A stretch of DNA of 64,000 nucleotides from Xenoacremonium recifei (Eukaryota > Ascomycota > Sordariomycetes > Hypocreales > Nectriaceae): positions 434,001-498,000 of the forward strand of contig WOFQ01000007.1 in assembly GCA_012184525.1 (NCBI GenBank), written 5' to 3'. Under the pieces are notes generated by a model, which made no database searches, was not told the origin of the DNA, and saw only the letters and a program-made list of their open reading frames with translations. Numbering within the stretch: the stretch's first letter is position 1; every line of letters begins with the position of its first letter. This document shows, in pieces, positions 23,746-35,811 of the stretch. The translations under genes were made by a program, and so were the position numbers.

Positions 23746-24675
23746 GATGGATGGAGGCTGGTGGGGTTGCGTGTTGGCGATCTGCGTCGGTTTTCGTCGT
23801 TTGGGGCCTCAGGTCTTTCTCGGCGAAAATGACGCCTGAGGATGAGCGTCCGTGATAATTTCTCCGAGGCTGACTGAGTTGCAGAGTGAAAAGCTGCGTT
23901 CTTGTGATGAACGGAGGCAGAACGGTACTAATTCGCAGCAACAAGGCGGGAGGGAGGCCTGCAAACCGGCCTCTCGTGGGCCGCAGGCAGCAAGGACTTT
24001 TCTACAAGGCGGCCTCTCGTCTCACTTGCTCCCAACTCCATGAATGTTTCTTTGTTTAGTGCCCAAACTGAACTCAGCCTCAACACCGTCAGCAAACATG
24101 TGGCCTCCCGCCAGACAAACGCGGAATAGTCTTTGGATCGTCACTTTGACCTAGATTTTCCCCTGCAATGTAGAACGCACAGGCTAACTAGTAGTTTGCT
24201 GTCTGGGCTGTGCCTCCTCCGCCGTCTAGCTAGTGTGTAAATTATCAAAGATGCAAATAGTCCCCTGCGCCTGATGCCCTTGCTTGCTCCTCGCATGTCA
24301 AAAAATGCTGCAAGCTGTAAAACGAACGTGACCTGGCATCACCTCCCCGGTATTATACACCCTTCCTTCCATGGTCATAAATCTTTCCAGTATTAGATCG
24401 CTTTCGTTGACGCCTGCAACTCTGGCGCTGCATCATCATTCCCTCCCCGTAAAAACATGCGGTGATAGTCGAGTCCTTCCAGCGGCCGCTAATCCACCCA
24501 TCAACAGGTATAAGCACTTGCAGTCTGAGCAAACCGCCTCAAAGCAACTACTCTCTCAGCTTGCGCCTCTTGTCTGTTTGCCTCTCCATCAACTGCCGCC
24601 GCTCCTCCCCAATTTTGTTTCACTCCCCTACTTACTCCTCGAGACATTTCAATGGAAACCATCTCTTGGGTATAT
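23746..24675. other. Intergenic, about 930 bp
   Basis: No supportable gene. It contains the upstream region of the cyclotransferase gene and the 3' flank of the Ste11 kinase gene, which is transcribed the same way. Plus-strand frames at 24371-24683 are C/T-rich and look non-coding. Confidence 0.4.
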
Positions 24676-27478
24676 TTAGGTGATGGGTGTCAAGAAAGGG
24701 CTGAGCATTAGCTCATCCGCGCTTGGACGAAGGTTGTGGTCAATCTCGAATGTTTGGTTGAGGAACTCCTTTGCCTCCTCGCTTGCATGCTCTGGGATTG
24801 TTGGAGACGCCTTTCCACCACCAATCTTGAAGATGGCCTGGAGCTGACTGCAGTCGGGGAAAGGATGGCTGCCCGTCATCATCTCAACCACAAGGCAGCC
24901 TAGGGACCAGATGTCGGCTTTGCGAGTGTATGAGGTCTGCTTGACCACTTCGGGTGCCATCCAGAAGACTGAACCCTGCAGCGAGGGTCGGTTCTTGTTA
25001 TTATTGGCGCCGCTGAGGATGTTCGAGGCCTCTAGCTTCTTCGAGATACCGAAATCTGAAATCTTAATGGTGCCCTTGTTGTCGACGAGAATGTTCGCAC
25101 CCTTGATGTCTCGGTGAATGATATCCCGGTTGTGGAGGTACGACAAACCCGTAATAATTTGCCGGACGAAGCTTCGCACCAGAGGCTCTGGAAGCGCTCC
25201 GTACGAGTTGAGCATCGTCTGGACGGATCCACCAGGAACGTATTCGAGGAAAATGTTTAGGTAATCCGACGAGGAGCTGCAGCCGAGGTACTGCACAATG
25301 TTGGGATGTCGAAGGTCTCGGAGTAGGCTGATTTCCCTCTTGAGAGCCTCGATCATGCTCTTCTTCCGGTTATCGTTCTGCGTGTTCGCACCTGATGGAG
25401 TCTCGACCTGCTTCACAGCAAGCAGCTCTCCAGTGACGGCATGCAGTGCCAGGTACACACAACCAAAGGAACCTTGGCCAATCAGGGCACCCTTCATCCA
25501 CTTGTTGTCGTCCCAGGACTCTCCAGCGAGGAAGCTTTGCAGCTCCTCATCTGCATCCTCTCCATCCTCGGTCAAGACCTGTTGAAGTTCCTGGAAAGAT
25601 CCAGATCCAGACCCAGTTGAGGTGTCGCCGTCGAAGTAGCTAGTAGCAGTAGTAGTGTTGCCCTCCGGGTCAGTGACACTGAGGGTAGCAGAGTCCGAGC
25701 TGCTCTCCGCAAATGAGACGTAAGACTTGCGGTTCGGTTCAATAGGCGACTCCTCCTGGAGAGTATCCAGCATTGAAGAAGCAACCGAATCACGGTAACC
25801 ATGGGGTATCCTCATATGAGAGTCTCGTGGCCGGCCCTTGGCCATCTGAGAGTTGGTGGCATTCAGCCAGGAGTCGGCGATGGTGGGGATCGGCGGGGCA
25901 TCTTGGATACTGGACGCGAAGCTGAAGTTGCTCGCAACGCTCAGGCGGCTGTTAACCTTGCTCAGCCGAGTCGACCTTCTCATAGAAAGCCGGGCCGTTC
26001 GATCGATATCTTCTCTCGGGTGATCCGGGAAGTATGAGGTAAGATCGGAAGCGATGAGCTCACTAGGCGGACGGAGACCACCAAACTGGCGGAGGCTCGT
26101 CTTTCTTCGCTGCGGTCTTAGGGTTGTTTCGGGAGAAGCTGGTCGCTCAAGATCCTTGGCGGCATTGTGCAGGTTGCGCTCGCGGTCTTGATAGGAAATA
26201 GGGGATAGTGGGGACTGAAGCTGTTCGTTCCAGTTCTCGCCCAGCATCTTCTGGACCTTCAGTTGACTGCGCTTATCCACAGTCTCGAGAGCACGAGCGT
26301 GCTTTTGCTGTTCCTCCTCCATGGCGATGGCAGCTGCTCGTTGAAGCTCAGCATCGCCTGGCTCTCCAGCGGGGACTCTTCTCAATATGAGACGATTCCG
26401 CTCTGGCCGTCGCTGGTCTTTGATGATGCGCCAGAGCTCAGTGTCGCCCAGCCGTCGAGTTTGGCTAGGGTCCGGATCGATGCCCGCCAGGACCCAAAAG
26501 CAGTAGTTCCGCTCATGGTCTTCGCGAAGAGCAAATTTCCGTAGGGTCACACGCATCACCTCTTCGCATGTATTACAATCGGCAATCTTGACCACTTTAG
26601 TCACACCGCCGGTAGAAATCACACGAATAACCTCTTGACCCTGTGGTAACGCAGCCATCAGTGAACCATCCATACTGGAATTATTCCTGGTATGGGTAGT
26701 TACCATTCGGCTGGTCGGTATATCTGATGAGGATCCAGGGAGTCTGGGTGTTGAGACTGACTGAGCATTGCTCATATAAGGACCTCCCTGGGGGTAACGT
26801 GGCTGTCGAACAGCTCGCACGTCACTGCCGGGAAGGGGGGAGTTGGGTCTCGAGGATCCCATGCTAAGATCCAGGCCGCCGGAAAGGTCAATTTGTCTCG
26901 AGAACCGCTTGTTGACAACTGAAGGCGCGGTCATGGATCGAGAAACGTTGTGAGGTCTCGGGGAACCGCCTTGGGGGGGCAAAACTTGGATATCAAGTCC
27001 ACCAAAGGAGTCCTGAAAACGGTTTGTCAGCTGCTAGCCACCGAGAGTGCACATTCCCACAACATACCCGATTCCGCTTCTTCTGATTTGCATATGCCTT
27101 TGTCCTCAATTTCTTGATACCGAGGAAGAGGCGAACTCGGTCGCCGACCTTGTCGATGCCCATCTCCTTCAGGACCTCCTTGTCCATCTCGAGCAGGTTC
27201 TCGCCATTGATGTGGTTCTTTCGGAAGAGCTTCTCGTACTCGCCGCACTTGACGCTTCGCAGATAGTCGCAGACCTGGTCCTCGTCCCAGTTCTTAACAG
27301 AGTCGGGGCCGTCGATGTCGGAGAACTCAGACTCGGTCGGGCTGGCGAAGCTTTGACTTTGGCTGGGCATGGCGGGAGCTCTTCGTGGGGGCGGCATGGC
27401 GGACTGCGAGGCGCTGGGGATGATGGTCGAGCCGCTCAGGGCGGTGGGAAACGATGCTTTGGAAGCCAGCATCGCCAT
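24676..27478 (-). CDS. STE11: MAPKKK Ste11 (SAM, Ras-binding and kinase domains)
   Basis: Top kinase of the Ste11-Ste7-Fus3/Kss1-type cascade that controls mating, filamentation and infection structures in filamentous fungi. Exons in transcript order are 27478..27068 and 27012..24676 (915 residues). The intron 27013-27067 (gtatgt to ttcag) joins KKRNR to DSFGGLDIQ. The SAM domain is at about 63-128 (VKNWDEDQVCDYLRSV, KVGDRVRLFLGIKKL). A Ras-binding/RA-like domain is at about 264-360 (VIRVISTGGVTKVVKIADC). The kinase domain is at about 643-912, with Gly loop LIGQGSFGCVY, VAIK-type AVKQVE, catalytic HRDIKGANIL, DFG in ISDFGISKKL and SVFWMAPEVV. The whole protein is collinear with fungal Ste11. 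The start is uncertain: the frame stays open and protein-like for about 17 codons upstream without an ATG. Confidence 0.94.
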
Positions 27479-30400
27479 TTCGGAATCACGAACGAAGCCG
27501 TGCTCTGGATTAGGAGGTATGAGTGTCTCTGGTGAGCGCGTTCCCGTGGGGCCGCGTCGTCAAAGAAAGCCAGTGCCCGAGACAGCCCAGCAGGAGATCG
27601 GGGGTCGGGATCTCAGCAGTGTCGATCACTGCAGGAAGGTTCGTTCGTATGCGGTCGAGGAGCCGACTGGCTTGGAAATGCAAAGAGCGTTCAACGCCCA
27701 ACGAGGCCGTCCTTGGGGGTGTATTAAAAGAGAGAAGAAAGAAGAAAAAGAACAAAAGGTGGTGATGATGCACACGGAGCGGGAGAGGAGAGACTAGAGG
27801 AGGATGGGATGTTTTGGCAGGAGCTCAGGGACAAGGGCAAGGGGACGATCCACGAGGGGAGGGGAGGGACAGGCTGCCCGCCCGCTATTGCGCTGCAGAC
27901 GGGACAGGGCAGGGCACTAGAGGGCCAGACAGGGGGTTTTCCTTAGGCTAGGTTGTCCACCCGAGCCCAGCGTTGCAGCAGCCCGGGCGTGGCAGCACAG
28001 CGACGGTGGGTGTCAAGGTGTTCAAGTCGCTTGAGCGCCAGTGAGCGTGCCCCCGGCGAGCCACCCTTAGTGGTACCCTTATTAGGTTCAGGTAGGCGTG
28101 CTTGGCCCCTGCGCTGCAATCTTAGTGGACGGCGGTGGCCAGCGATGGACGACGACGACGCCTCAGTCCCGGCGCTTGAGCGACTCCTCTTCGCAAGTTG
28201 AAACAAAGAGGCGAGAGGGGTAATAATTGTTTGCTGCCGCAAGTGCTGGCTGGCCGCGATTCGCTGCTGCGAGATGAGCTGCAGCGCCGGGTTGCTGTCA
28301 AAGGCAGGGCATGAATGAGTGCAGGTGATGTGAGCAGGGAATGCTGTATAGTTCGCTCCCAGCTATAAGGTAGCTATAATTACAATGCGCCCTGGTGCGT
28401 GTTGCAAGATTACCCGCCGTGTGAAATTATATCACAGTGGAGGACGCAGCTGCCGATCCTCACGTCAAGCGTTGGAGACTCTGGCTGCTGCCAACGATAA
28501 GCGATCCCATGCGCTGCTCATCTTGCCTGGTTGCCCTTAGCTGGATCGTCGTCGCGCCCTGTCGAGCGTGTCGCCGGCTGTCAATCTGTCTCGGGTGAGC
28601 CTGATATTCGGGTTCCCCCAGGGCTGAAGCAGGTTTCAGCTTTCGCCCGTCACCTACTATCACATCTGCCCCCATCACCAGATGGTCCTGTCTTGCCGAA
28701 TCGTCACGACCGCTCTGACGGAGAATTCGTCCTCCCATCGCCAGACGTCCGAGCAGATTCTGGCCAAATCATCCGTGAGATGTCCCCCTCCCAAACGGGC
28801 TGGCGGTTGCTGATTCGGTAGCGCAACGCCTCCCCCCCTGTCCATGATCGGGCGGCTCGACGAGTGATAGGCTAAGCGCTGGACCAGGATGAAACCGTCC
28901 GTGTTTCGACCAGGGCGCTCTGACGCTCGGGGATTGGATTCGTATGCGTTCACGGATTCACGGGATCAACAGCGAGAATTGAGGGCTTTGTCTTCGACGC
29001 CAGACGGAAAGTTCTTCCGACCGATGGACACTGACGGAGGAGAGCTGGCCCGACTCGCCTCGGAGCATCGCCGTTGGGCTTTGGGCATTCGTCTGGAATG
29101 GACAGAACCTCAGAAAGCATTAATCCTGTAAGTGGCCGTGGGCTGTCAGTTCAGTCAGCAAGCACTGCCAACTCAGCAGAGCTCAATGCGCAGCCCGCCA
29201 GGGGCTTCCTCTCCCCTCTCGCGCCCTGCGGTCCAGGCAAGGAGTCAAGAAAGAGAGACAAGACAGGAGGCGCTGAGATTCGCCGCCTCACAGCCGCTCG
29301 CAGCCTGGCGCATCCCTTCCGAGAAGACTGGTGATGACGATGATGGCGACGATGATTCCTGAAAAGCTGTGCAACTCTCCTAGGGCGCGTTTCAGGATTG
29401 GCTCCTTGCACATTGGATGGCAGAGCCGCCCACTGCAGACATGAAACGCTGCCGACGAGTTCCACCCGCAGACCGCCACCCAGGGGCCTTTGAAGAGTGC
29501 TGGATCGCTAATAACGCGCAGATCAGGGTCCCGTTTCTGGGTAGGCCTCTGGTTCAGCGGCCTAGCTGTGACGGCAGCCACTAGATCCGGCCATGCCGAC
29601 GATAGACCTCAGCCTGCTTACCCAACTGAGCCCTAATATCGGGTGCATCGAGATGATATCGTGCAAGATGCTGGGCAGCCTGGGTTCCCCCCAGAAGTAC
29701 GGCTAGCCACGTGGTTAGGTTGAGAACTGGAATGTATGAATTCCAGCCCAGGGTTCTTGGAGAGTGACATGGACCTTCATATCAACCACCTGCCTGACCT
29801 ACGCACAACAGCACCGGCACACTGCATACATCCCCCCAGTTATACTGCAGTCTCCTCAAAGAAGCAGGTCGCCGACTCGAGGTCACCTTCAACTCCACCA
29901 TCATCAGGACGGGACACACGAACTGAAGCTTACATACCTGATCCATCGCCGGTCATTCTCGTCCTACCGTCAAGCCACCGTCAGCCAGGCCCTAACAGAC
30001 GCCGCCGCCAATGCAGTTCGCATCACAGAATCAGCCTCCCAGATCGACCGCTAGAAGCCCTCCCGCTGTGATGGAACGGCTGTCAAGTGACGGCACTTGC
30101 ACTTGCAGCTGTCAAATAGAAGCCCTCATGTGCCACCCCGCGATTTCCCAGGTGCTCCGGCCACCGGTAGTCCACTATCGCTATCCGCTCCGACAGCCGC
30201 TCGCCGCCTGTTAGTGCCGTACTTCAACGTCAATCCATCCATCGTCAACGTGACTCAATCCCACAACTCCAGAAAATCATCATCCACCCCGCGATTGCAC
30301 CATTTCGCCGACGCCCTTTTCCGGTGTGCGACGCTGGTCCTCTAGCCCAACCCTGCCACACCCGCCCGCTGCGTCGCCAGACGCTGATACCCTTCGATAC

Positions 30401-30596
30401 GAAAGCCAGTGTCGCCCAAACCCATTCAATCCCGGCCCAGGCTGAGGACCCGTCTCCGTCCCGTCCTACTCACCACCGTCGATTGTGCTGCATGTACGCC
30501 CATTGACAGTTTCACAACCATCTCCCAAACTTGTCAGAGCTTGTCGTCGACCGCCGACTTCCTTGCCCTAATCATCAATCACCTTCAGCGCCCATC
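27479..30596. other. Intergenic, about 3.1 kb (ste11 / prephenate dehydratase)
   Basis: No gene is supportable between two divergent genes. Next to ste11 is a strong polypyrimidine tract in the transcribed sense (27726-27760), typical of fungal 5' leaders. The rest contains only short frames. A TGACTCA site lies at 30251-30257. The length is large for this gene-dense half of the window. Confidence 0.45.
30251..30257 (+). promoter_or_regulatory. CPC1/Gcn4-type site TGACTCA
   Basis: Perfect match to the core element bound by CPC1/Gcn4, the activator of cross-pathway amino-acid control. It lies 340 bp upstream of the prephenate dehydratase start, a biosynthetic gene of the kind normally under this control. 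Function is inferred from site and context. Confidence 0.5.
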
Positions 30597-31711
30597 ATGG
30601 CGCCCCAAGGCAAACCCGTCGTGGCCTTTCTCGGTCCCAAAGCGTCCTACTCCCACCAGGTTGGCGAAACCCCACCGTGCTCTTCGCAGCTCGCAGCAGA
30701 ACAGAGACACTAACTCGCTGTGTGTTCAAGGCCACTCGTCAAGTTTTTCCAGACTCTGCCTGGGAGCTCCAGCCCGTGGTCACCATCGACGGTATGCCCT
30801 GATGGACCACCGTAATCCCTATTGCTCATCCCATCATAGATGTGTTCGACCAAGTCCAGGACGGACTCGCCACAGCCGGCGTGGTTCCCTTTGAAAACTC
30901 AACCAATGGATCCGTAGTTTTCACATTTGACCTTCTCGCCGACAGGGCCAGTCGGTATTCGGACATCACCGTCGATGGCGAAATTTACGTGGATGTCCAT
31001 CACTGTCTCGTTGGTCATAAAAATCCTGCGCCGGTCCTGGAAGACGCCGCCGAGGGCTCTGGAACATGTACGCCGACTGCAAGCGATCCGTCGCCGTCAA
31101 AGCCCAGGTCTAGACCCTTGAGCAGTCTCAAGCACATTCAGCGGCTTTACTCACATCCGCAGGCCTTTGGCCAATGTACGGCCTTCATCTCCACCTACCT
31201 CAAGGGGGTCGAGATCTTCGAGGTCAGCTCGACGAGCAAAGCAGCTGAAATCGTGAGCAAAGATACGACGGGTACGTGGGCGGCCATTTCCAGTGAGCTG
31301 GCCGCCGAGCTTCATGGGCTCGATTTCCTCGGCAAGTCCATCGAGGATCGCGAGGACAACACCACTCGATTTCTCATTATTGGCACGAACCCGTCAATCC
31401 CTGACGACTGGGAGCTCGTCAAAGAGACCATCGCCAAGTCGGGAAGCAAGTCACTGGTGTCCTTCACTGTGCCACATACCTCGCCAGGTGCGCTGGCGGA
31501 TGTGCTGAGCTGCTTTAGGGCCTTTGACCTCAACCTCACAAGCATTAACAGCCGACCCAGTCTAGTCCAGCCCTTCCAGTACATCTTCTTCGTCGAGTTT
31601 GAGGGCCACAAGCATGATGACCCCGACGGACGTGTCAAGGGGGCATTGGACAAGATCAGTCGCGTCGCAGAGAGCTGGAGGTGGCTAGGTAGCTGGAAGC
31701 GATACAGATAA
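30597..31711 (+). CDS. PHA2: Prephenate dehydratase (phenylalanine biosynthesis)
   Basis: Converts prephenate to phenylpyruvate, the committed step to phenylalanine. Exons are 30597..30659, 30731..30791 and 30840..31711 (331 residues). The first intron has an unusual gttggc donor, but splicing is required to join FLGPKASYSHQ to ATRQVFPDSAWEL. The catalytic PDT domain shows VAFLGPKASYSHQA, GVVPFENSTNGSV, the LYSHPQAFGQC block and the active-site TTRF at 216-219. A regulatory ACT domain at about 240-315 (SLVSFTVPHTSPGALADVLSCF, then LTSINSRPS) is where phenylalanine would feed back. A Ser/Pro insert sits in the middle (about 120-140). The protein is a single-function dehydratase with no chorismate mutase domain, as usual in fungi. 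Confident. Confidence 0.95.
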
Positions 31712-33080
31712 AATAGCAGCCCACTCTCCTGCACGGCATCGTGCCGCACCGCACCACATCGCATCGCATCGAGGCATTTTACTGTATCGGTCCCCCAGCA
31801 AAAAGTCCACTCCAGTCGCCGAGTCCGCATACCCACGATGGCGATGCCGGCCAGGCCAGGCCAGGACAAGCCAGCGTGGGCAGAAAGTCGCCCCCCCTCT
31901 TCCCAGCCAGTAACACTTTTCCAATAGCTTCGGCGACATTGGCAGATTGGCAGCCTTCCCGGCAACCCAGTGGGGCGTCACTATTGCGTGCTCTTCCTAA
32001 CATACTACAACTAGGCTTGAAGTGATCTTGGAGGGCTCAATATCACACGCATATCACACCTCGCGGCTCGCCATTGAGCTTGTGAGCGTTGGGGAGGACA
32101 AAAAAAGATCGACAGGCACTCGCCAGCCTGGTTCCCCATCGCCTCGAGAACGGTGATCGCCCCGAAACCCCTCCTCCATGGAGGGTCAGAGGGTCCCATC
32201 CCATGGCACACACAGAACGCTGCCCACTCCAACCATCACGTTGCCGGCCCAGGGAGGACAGCATGAGGCGCGCTTCCGACCCAATTGGTATCCGCGGGCA
32301 GCTGCCGAGCGGGCGCTGAGCTGTATCGTCCCCCATTTGGCATCCCACCTGCCGGTCAGGGAGGATATTCGCATCAACCTATTGGCAGGCGCCGGCTTAC
32401 GCGATGATATCGCCTCGCCGCCCCAACCCCAGCCAGACCCCCTCCCTCATGAGGTGAGTAGTGCAGCGCAGCGCGGCGAGGCATAATCGGGGGGGGTTGA
32501 TTAGAGACGCATCCGCATAGGAACGGTATCCCGGCGTGGGGTCATGGAACGACTTACCAGGGCCGGCCAGTGATGGCTGCGGGAGCATGGAGATGGGCGG
32601 GTTTGGAGGGCAGTGTTCGGCCATCATGAGAGGCCCATGACGTCGACGCCACATGCGTTACCACTCCGGGCGGCAAAGAACCAGGATCTTCGCGGACGAC
32701 GGACTCGTCCTCCCCAGTTTAATCTAGACCCGAGGTGGAGAGGTTACGGACCATCGCTGGAAGTTAAATACCTGGACGCGCGAGTCTAGTGTTTTGGGCG
32801 ACGGCCCGTCGGAGCAAAACTCTGAGTCTGAGTCTGCGCCTGCACTTGCGCTCAAGCCTCATCGTTCGTGCCTGCCCTTAATAGTAACCGTCATCCCGGC
32901 CCTTGGAAGGCGCCGCCCAGCCCAGCTCAGCTCAGCTTTTCCCGTCGCTTTAAAAACTCCCCAGTAGCTCCTGGAGCTTGCCTCTCTCATCCTCAATTCT
33001 CTCTCAAACATCAACTTCATGTTGAGTCGATCTCACTTGATTGCTATTTCTCCCTTTTCCTCCTGGTTCTTCATTCCAAA
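31712..33080. other. Intergenic, about 1.4 kb
   Basis: No supportable gene. There are short direct repeats of ccagg near 31850-31865, and of agctc near 32925-32940 in the promoter of the next gene. Open frames on both strands overlap and lack motifs. Confidence 0.4.
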
Positions 33081-34601
33081 ATGGCGCTCCGCCCGATCTT
33101 CACAGCAACGCACCCACGTGCCTGCTCTACGGCCTTCGAGAGGGTATGAACGCCGCTCTCTTCCCAACTGGCAGCAAAAAAAAATGAAGCCAGATCAAGC
33201 GTGCCTGTTTTACTGACTGCGAGGTGTTTACCAGGTCTTCATGACTCGTCGCGACACTCTCAAGAGCATTCACGAACCCTTTGGCGATGCGTTCTACTAT
33301 GGCCCAGAGTTCCTGAGCGAACGATACAAGGACGATGAGGAGGGCCGCGAGAGCAGCGGCTTCTCCAAGACCACGTACAAGAACATCCTCGACTCGATCA
33401 CAGAGGCAGGCAAAGAGGTTCGACCTTCCTCTCTCCCATTTGGAATTCCTTGAGAAAAGCACTCAAGACGGGGAGAAACAACCGCAACAATGCGAGGCCC
33501 TCTTACTGTTCTCTCCGTCCATCCATCACGATGCCCCCCCGGTTCTCCAAACTCCAAGTGGGGTTTGTTGTGTCATTGCGTGTCCACTCGCAGTGTCCGG
33601 TTTTCAACCCCCCCCCTTCGCTCCTCTTCCTCGTCAGCTAAAAATGGACAATGGGAAAACCGCCCATGCTCCATAAATTACGGAGTGAGACATGACTGAA
33701 GTCAGATGTCTGAGGAGATGGAAGAAATAAGACTGATGGCTGTCTTGGTGGTGAAGATTGGCGAAAGCCTCACTCAATCTGGATCCCCGCCGCAGAAACC
33801 ACCCCTGGACTGATGACGTTCTTCGTCGTGAAGAACTGATGCTTACGCTTCTCTAGGGCAAGCGGATTTTCATCAAGGACATGGCTTATTACATTATGAG
33901 CCCTGATGAAAAGCCCACCAGCATCGCCCCGTCCCTTGGCGGAGATGCGCATCAAGAGCCTGGCAACCCCACCGTGTTGCCGCTCGAGGTCCTGAAGCAG
34001 TTCCAATTCACGTTCCTCATTCGCCATCCCCGCCGCGCCATCCCTTCGTACTACCGCTGTACGGTGCCGCCCCTGGACGAAATAACGGGCTTCTACCACT
34101 TCATGCCCAGCGAGGCTGGGTACGTGGAGTTGGTGCGCCTCTTTGATTACCTGCTCGAACAGGGCATTGTGACCAAGGACCAGCTAGTCGTTGTGGATGC
34201 GGACGACATGCTCGACAATCCGGAGAAGACGATCCGCCTGTACTGTGAAAAGACGGGCATCGACTTCAAGCCAGAGATGCTTGAGTGGAATGATGATGAC
34301 AAGAGCCACGCGAGCGTTGCCTTTGAGAAGTGGAACGGCTTCCACAACGATGCTATCAAGAGTAGCTCGTTGAAGCCGCGTACCCACGCTCAAGTATGTT
34401 GGAAAAAGAGCCCCCTATTGCATTGTTGATTTTGCATCTTTCTGACTGATCTTGCTAACAAAGAAGACCTCGACGACCGAGTCTGAGGATAAGGAATGGA
34501 CGGCAAAGTACGGCCCGGAAGCGCAGAAGGTCATCCGCCAAACCGTCGAGGACAACGTCCGCTACTACGAATATCTCAAGCAGTTTGCCCTTGAGATCTA
34601 A
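33081..34601 (+). CDS. Sulfotransferase-like P-loop protein
   Basis: Fungal member of the P-loop sulfotransferase-like superfamily, 306 residues; substrate unknown. Exons are 33081..33143, 33235..33417, 33857..34393 and 34464..34601. The N-terminus IFTATHPRACSTAFERVF corresponds to the PAPS 5'-phosphate-binding loop region of sulfotransferases. KRIFIKDMAYYI and FTFLIRHPRRAIPSYYRC follow, the latter like the 3'-phosphate-binding strand (RHP..AIPSYY). The C-terminal half has DNPEKTIRLYCEKTGIDF, typical of the family. Intron 2 is 439 nt and starts gttcga, an atypical donor; the join GKE to GKRIFIKDMA restores the expected sequence. The last acceptor is a tandem aagaag, so isoforms with or without one Lys are possible. 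Enzymatic activity is not proved by sequence. Confidence 0.85.
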
Positions 34602-34999
34602 AGTTCCAGCTACCACATGATATCCGCCTCTAATGAGCTCTAACGTCTCTATTTTTACATGTTTGAATTTTGCAAGAAAGCATTCATGGGAGGAATTAAC
34701 GGTCCTTTTGTCGGGTTATCCGTTTTATGTCGGTCGTTCTCTAAGATTGTTGGTACACTAGATATACAACAACGTGCGGCCCTACGCCACTTTATAAATA
34801 CACATGCAGGTCAAGAACCTATACCATCATGACCCTCCAACTCTTCCCCTCAAGTTCCGGATCTAGTCATCGTGATGCTTTTACAGCAAAACATGAATTC
34901 TCCGAAAGACTTCGCTTGTTTGAAAGAGGGGTGGCACCTCCTGCATCCCCTTCATTTCGCCCTTCTATGACCAGCGTATTACTCAACTGACTTGAACGT
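34602..34999. other. Convergent 3' flanks
   Basis: About 400 bp of AT-richer spacer between the sulfotransferase-like and mL67 genes. No gene is seen. Confidence 0.4.
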
Positions 35000-35811
35000 T
35001 TAAGCAGTCTCTTGAGCAGCTTCTTCGGCAGCTTGTTCCGAGACATATGATGGCGTCTCGAACAGCGCGTGGTTGACATTGCCTGACCATTCCTGTGCAT
35101 ACTCCTTGTCCAAGTCGTTCGCCCAGCTGACGGTGACGTCCATCAGCTGCTTGCTGCCTTCGACCTCGCTTGTGACAATCCTGTTCCCCCGGCCAAGGCC
35201 GCTTAGCACAGCAGCCATATCCGCTATTGAGTTGTGCTTCTGGCGGTTCAGGGCGATGCCGCGCTCCTGCTTGCTGCGCACGGGGCGGTACGTCTTGCCC
35301 TTCTTTTCCTCCTCCTCAATCTTCTTCTTGTCGGCGGCGGTGAACTCCTCGGGGCGCTTGTAGCGCATCTCGTCGTCCCAGGCGACCTCGTGCAAGTGCT
35401 TCAGCTCGCGCAGCTTCTGGAAGACAGAGCGGCCGACGGTGCCCTGTCCAACGGGGAAAGATATTTGCGCAAAGGGGGACCAGTAGTCCTTTCGGAGCTT
35501 CGCGGGCTTGGTCTTCTTGCCGTTGAAGGGGAGCTGCTTGAGGTCGTGGAAGCCCTGTGAGAGATTGATGAGCTGGTGCTGAAGACGGATTATAATTCAG
35601 AGCGACTCACATCAAGCTTAGGCTCAAAGCTGTAGACAACTTGGTCTGATCGTCGATGGCTAAACACCCAGATGTTCTCGCCGTGGCCCTCGGGGCCTTC
35701 CCAGGGCTTCGCAGGCCGCTTCCGACGGCCGCCGTGTACCTGTCGGACGCATATCCTCAAGAAGGAGGGCAATTGGCCCAGCCTCAGGCGCGATTGAGGT
35801 GCCACGTTCAT
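35000..35811 (-). CDS. MHR1: Mitochondrial large ribosomal subunit protein mL67 (Mhr1)
   Basis: Dual-role mitochondrial protein: a component of the fungal mitoribosome large subunit that in yeast also promotes mtDNA recombination. Exons in transcript order are 35811..35611 and 35554..35000 (251 residues). The 56-nt intron (gtgagt to cacag) joins YSFEPKLD to GFHDLKQLPFNGKK. Family features are ENIWVFSHRRSDQVVYSF near residue 50, then KPAKLRKDYWSPFA, and SVFQKLRELKHLHEVAWDDEM. The last of these mirrors the yeast Mhr1 core. The N-terminus is basic (RLRLGQLPSFLRICVRQVHGGRRKR) and fits a mitochondrial presequence. A Lys/Glu-rich linker follows. Divergent from hsp104, with 620 bp between starts. 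Confidence 0.88.

Noticed and set aside
32925..32941. agctc direct repeats before the sulfotransferase-like gene
   Set aside because: Only two to three imperfect copies; too short to call a regulatory array.
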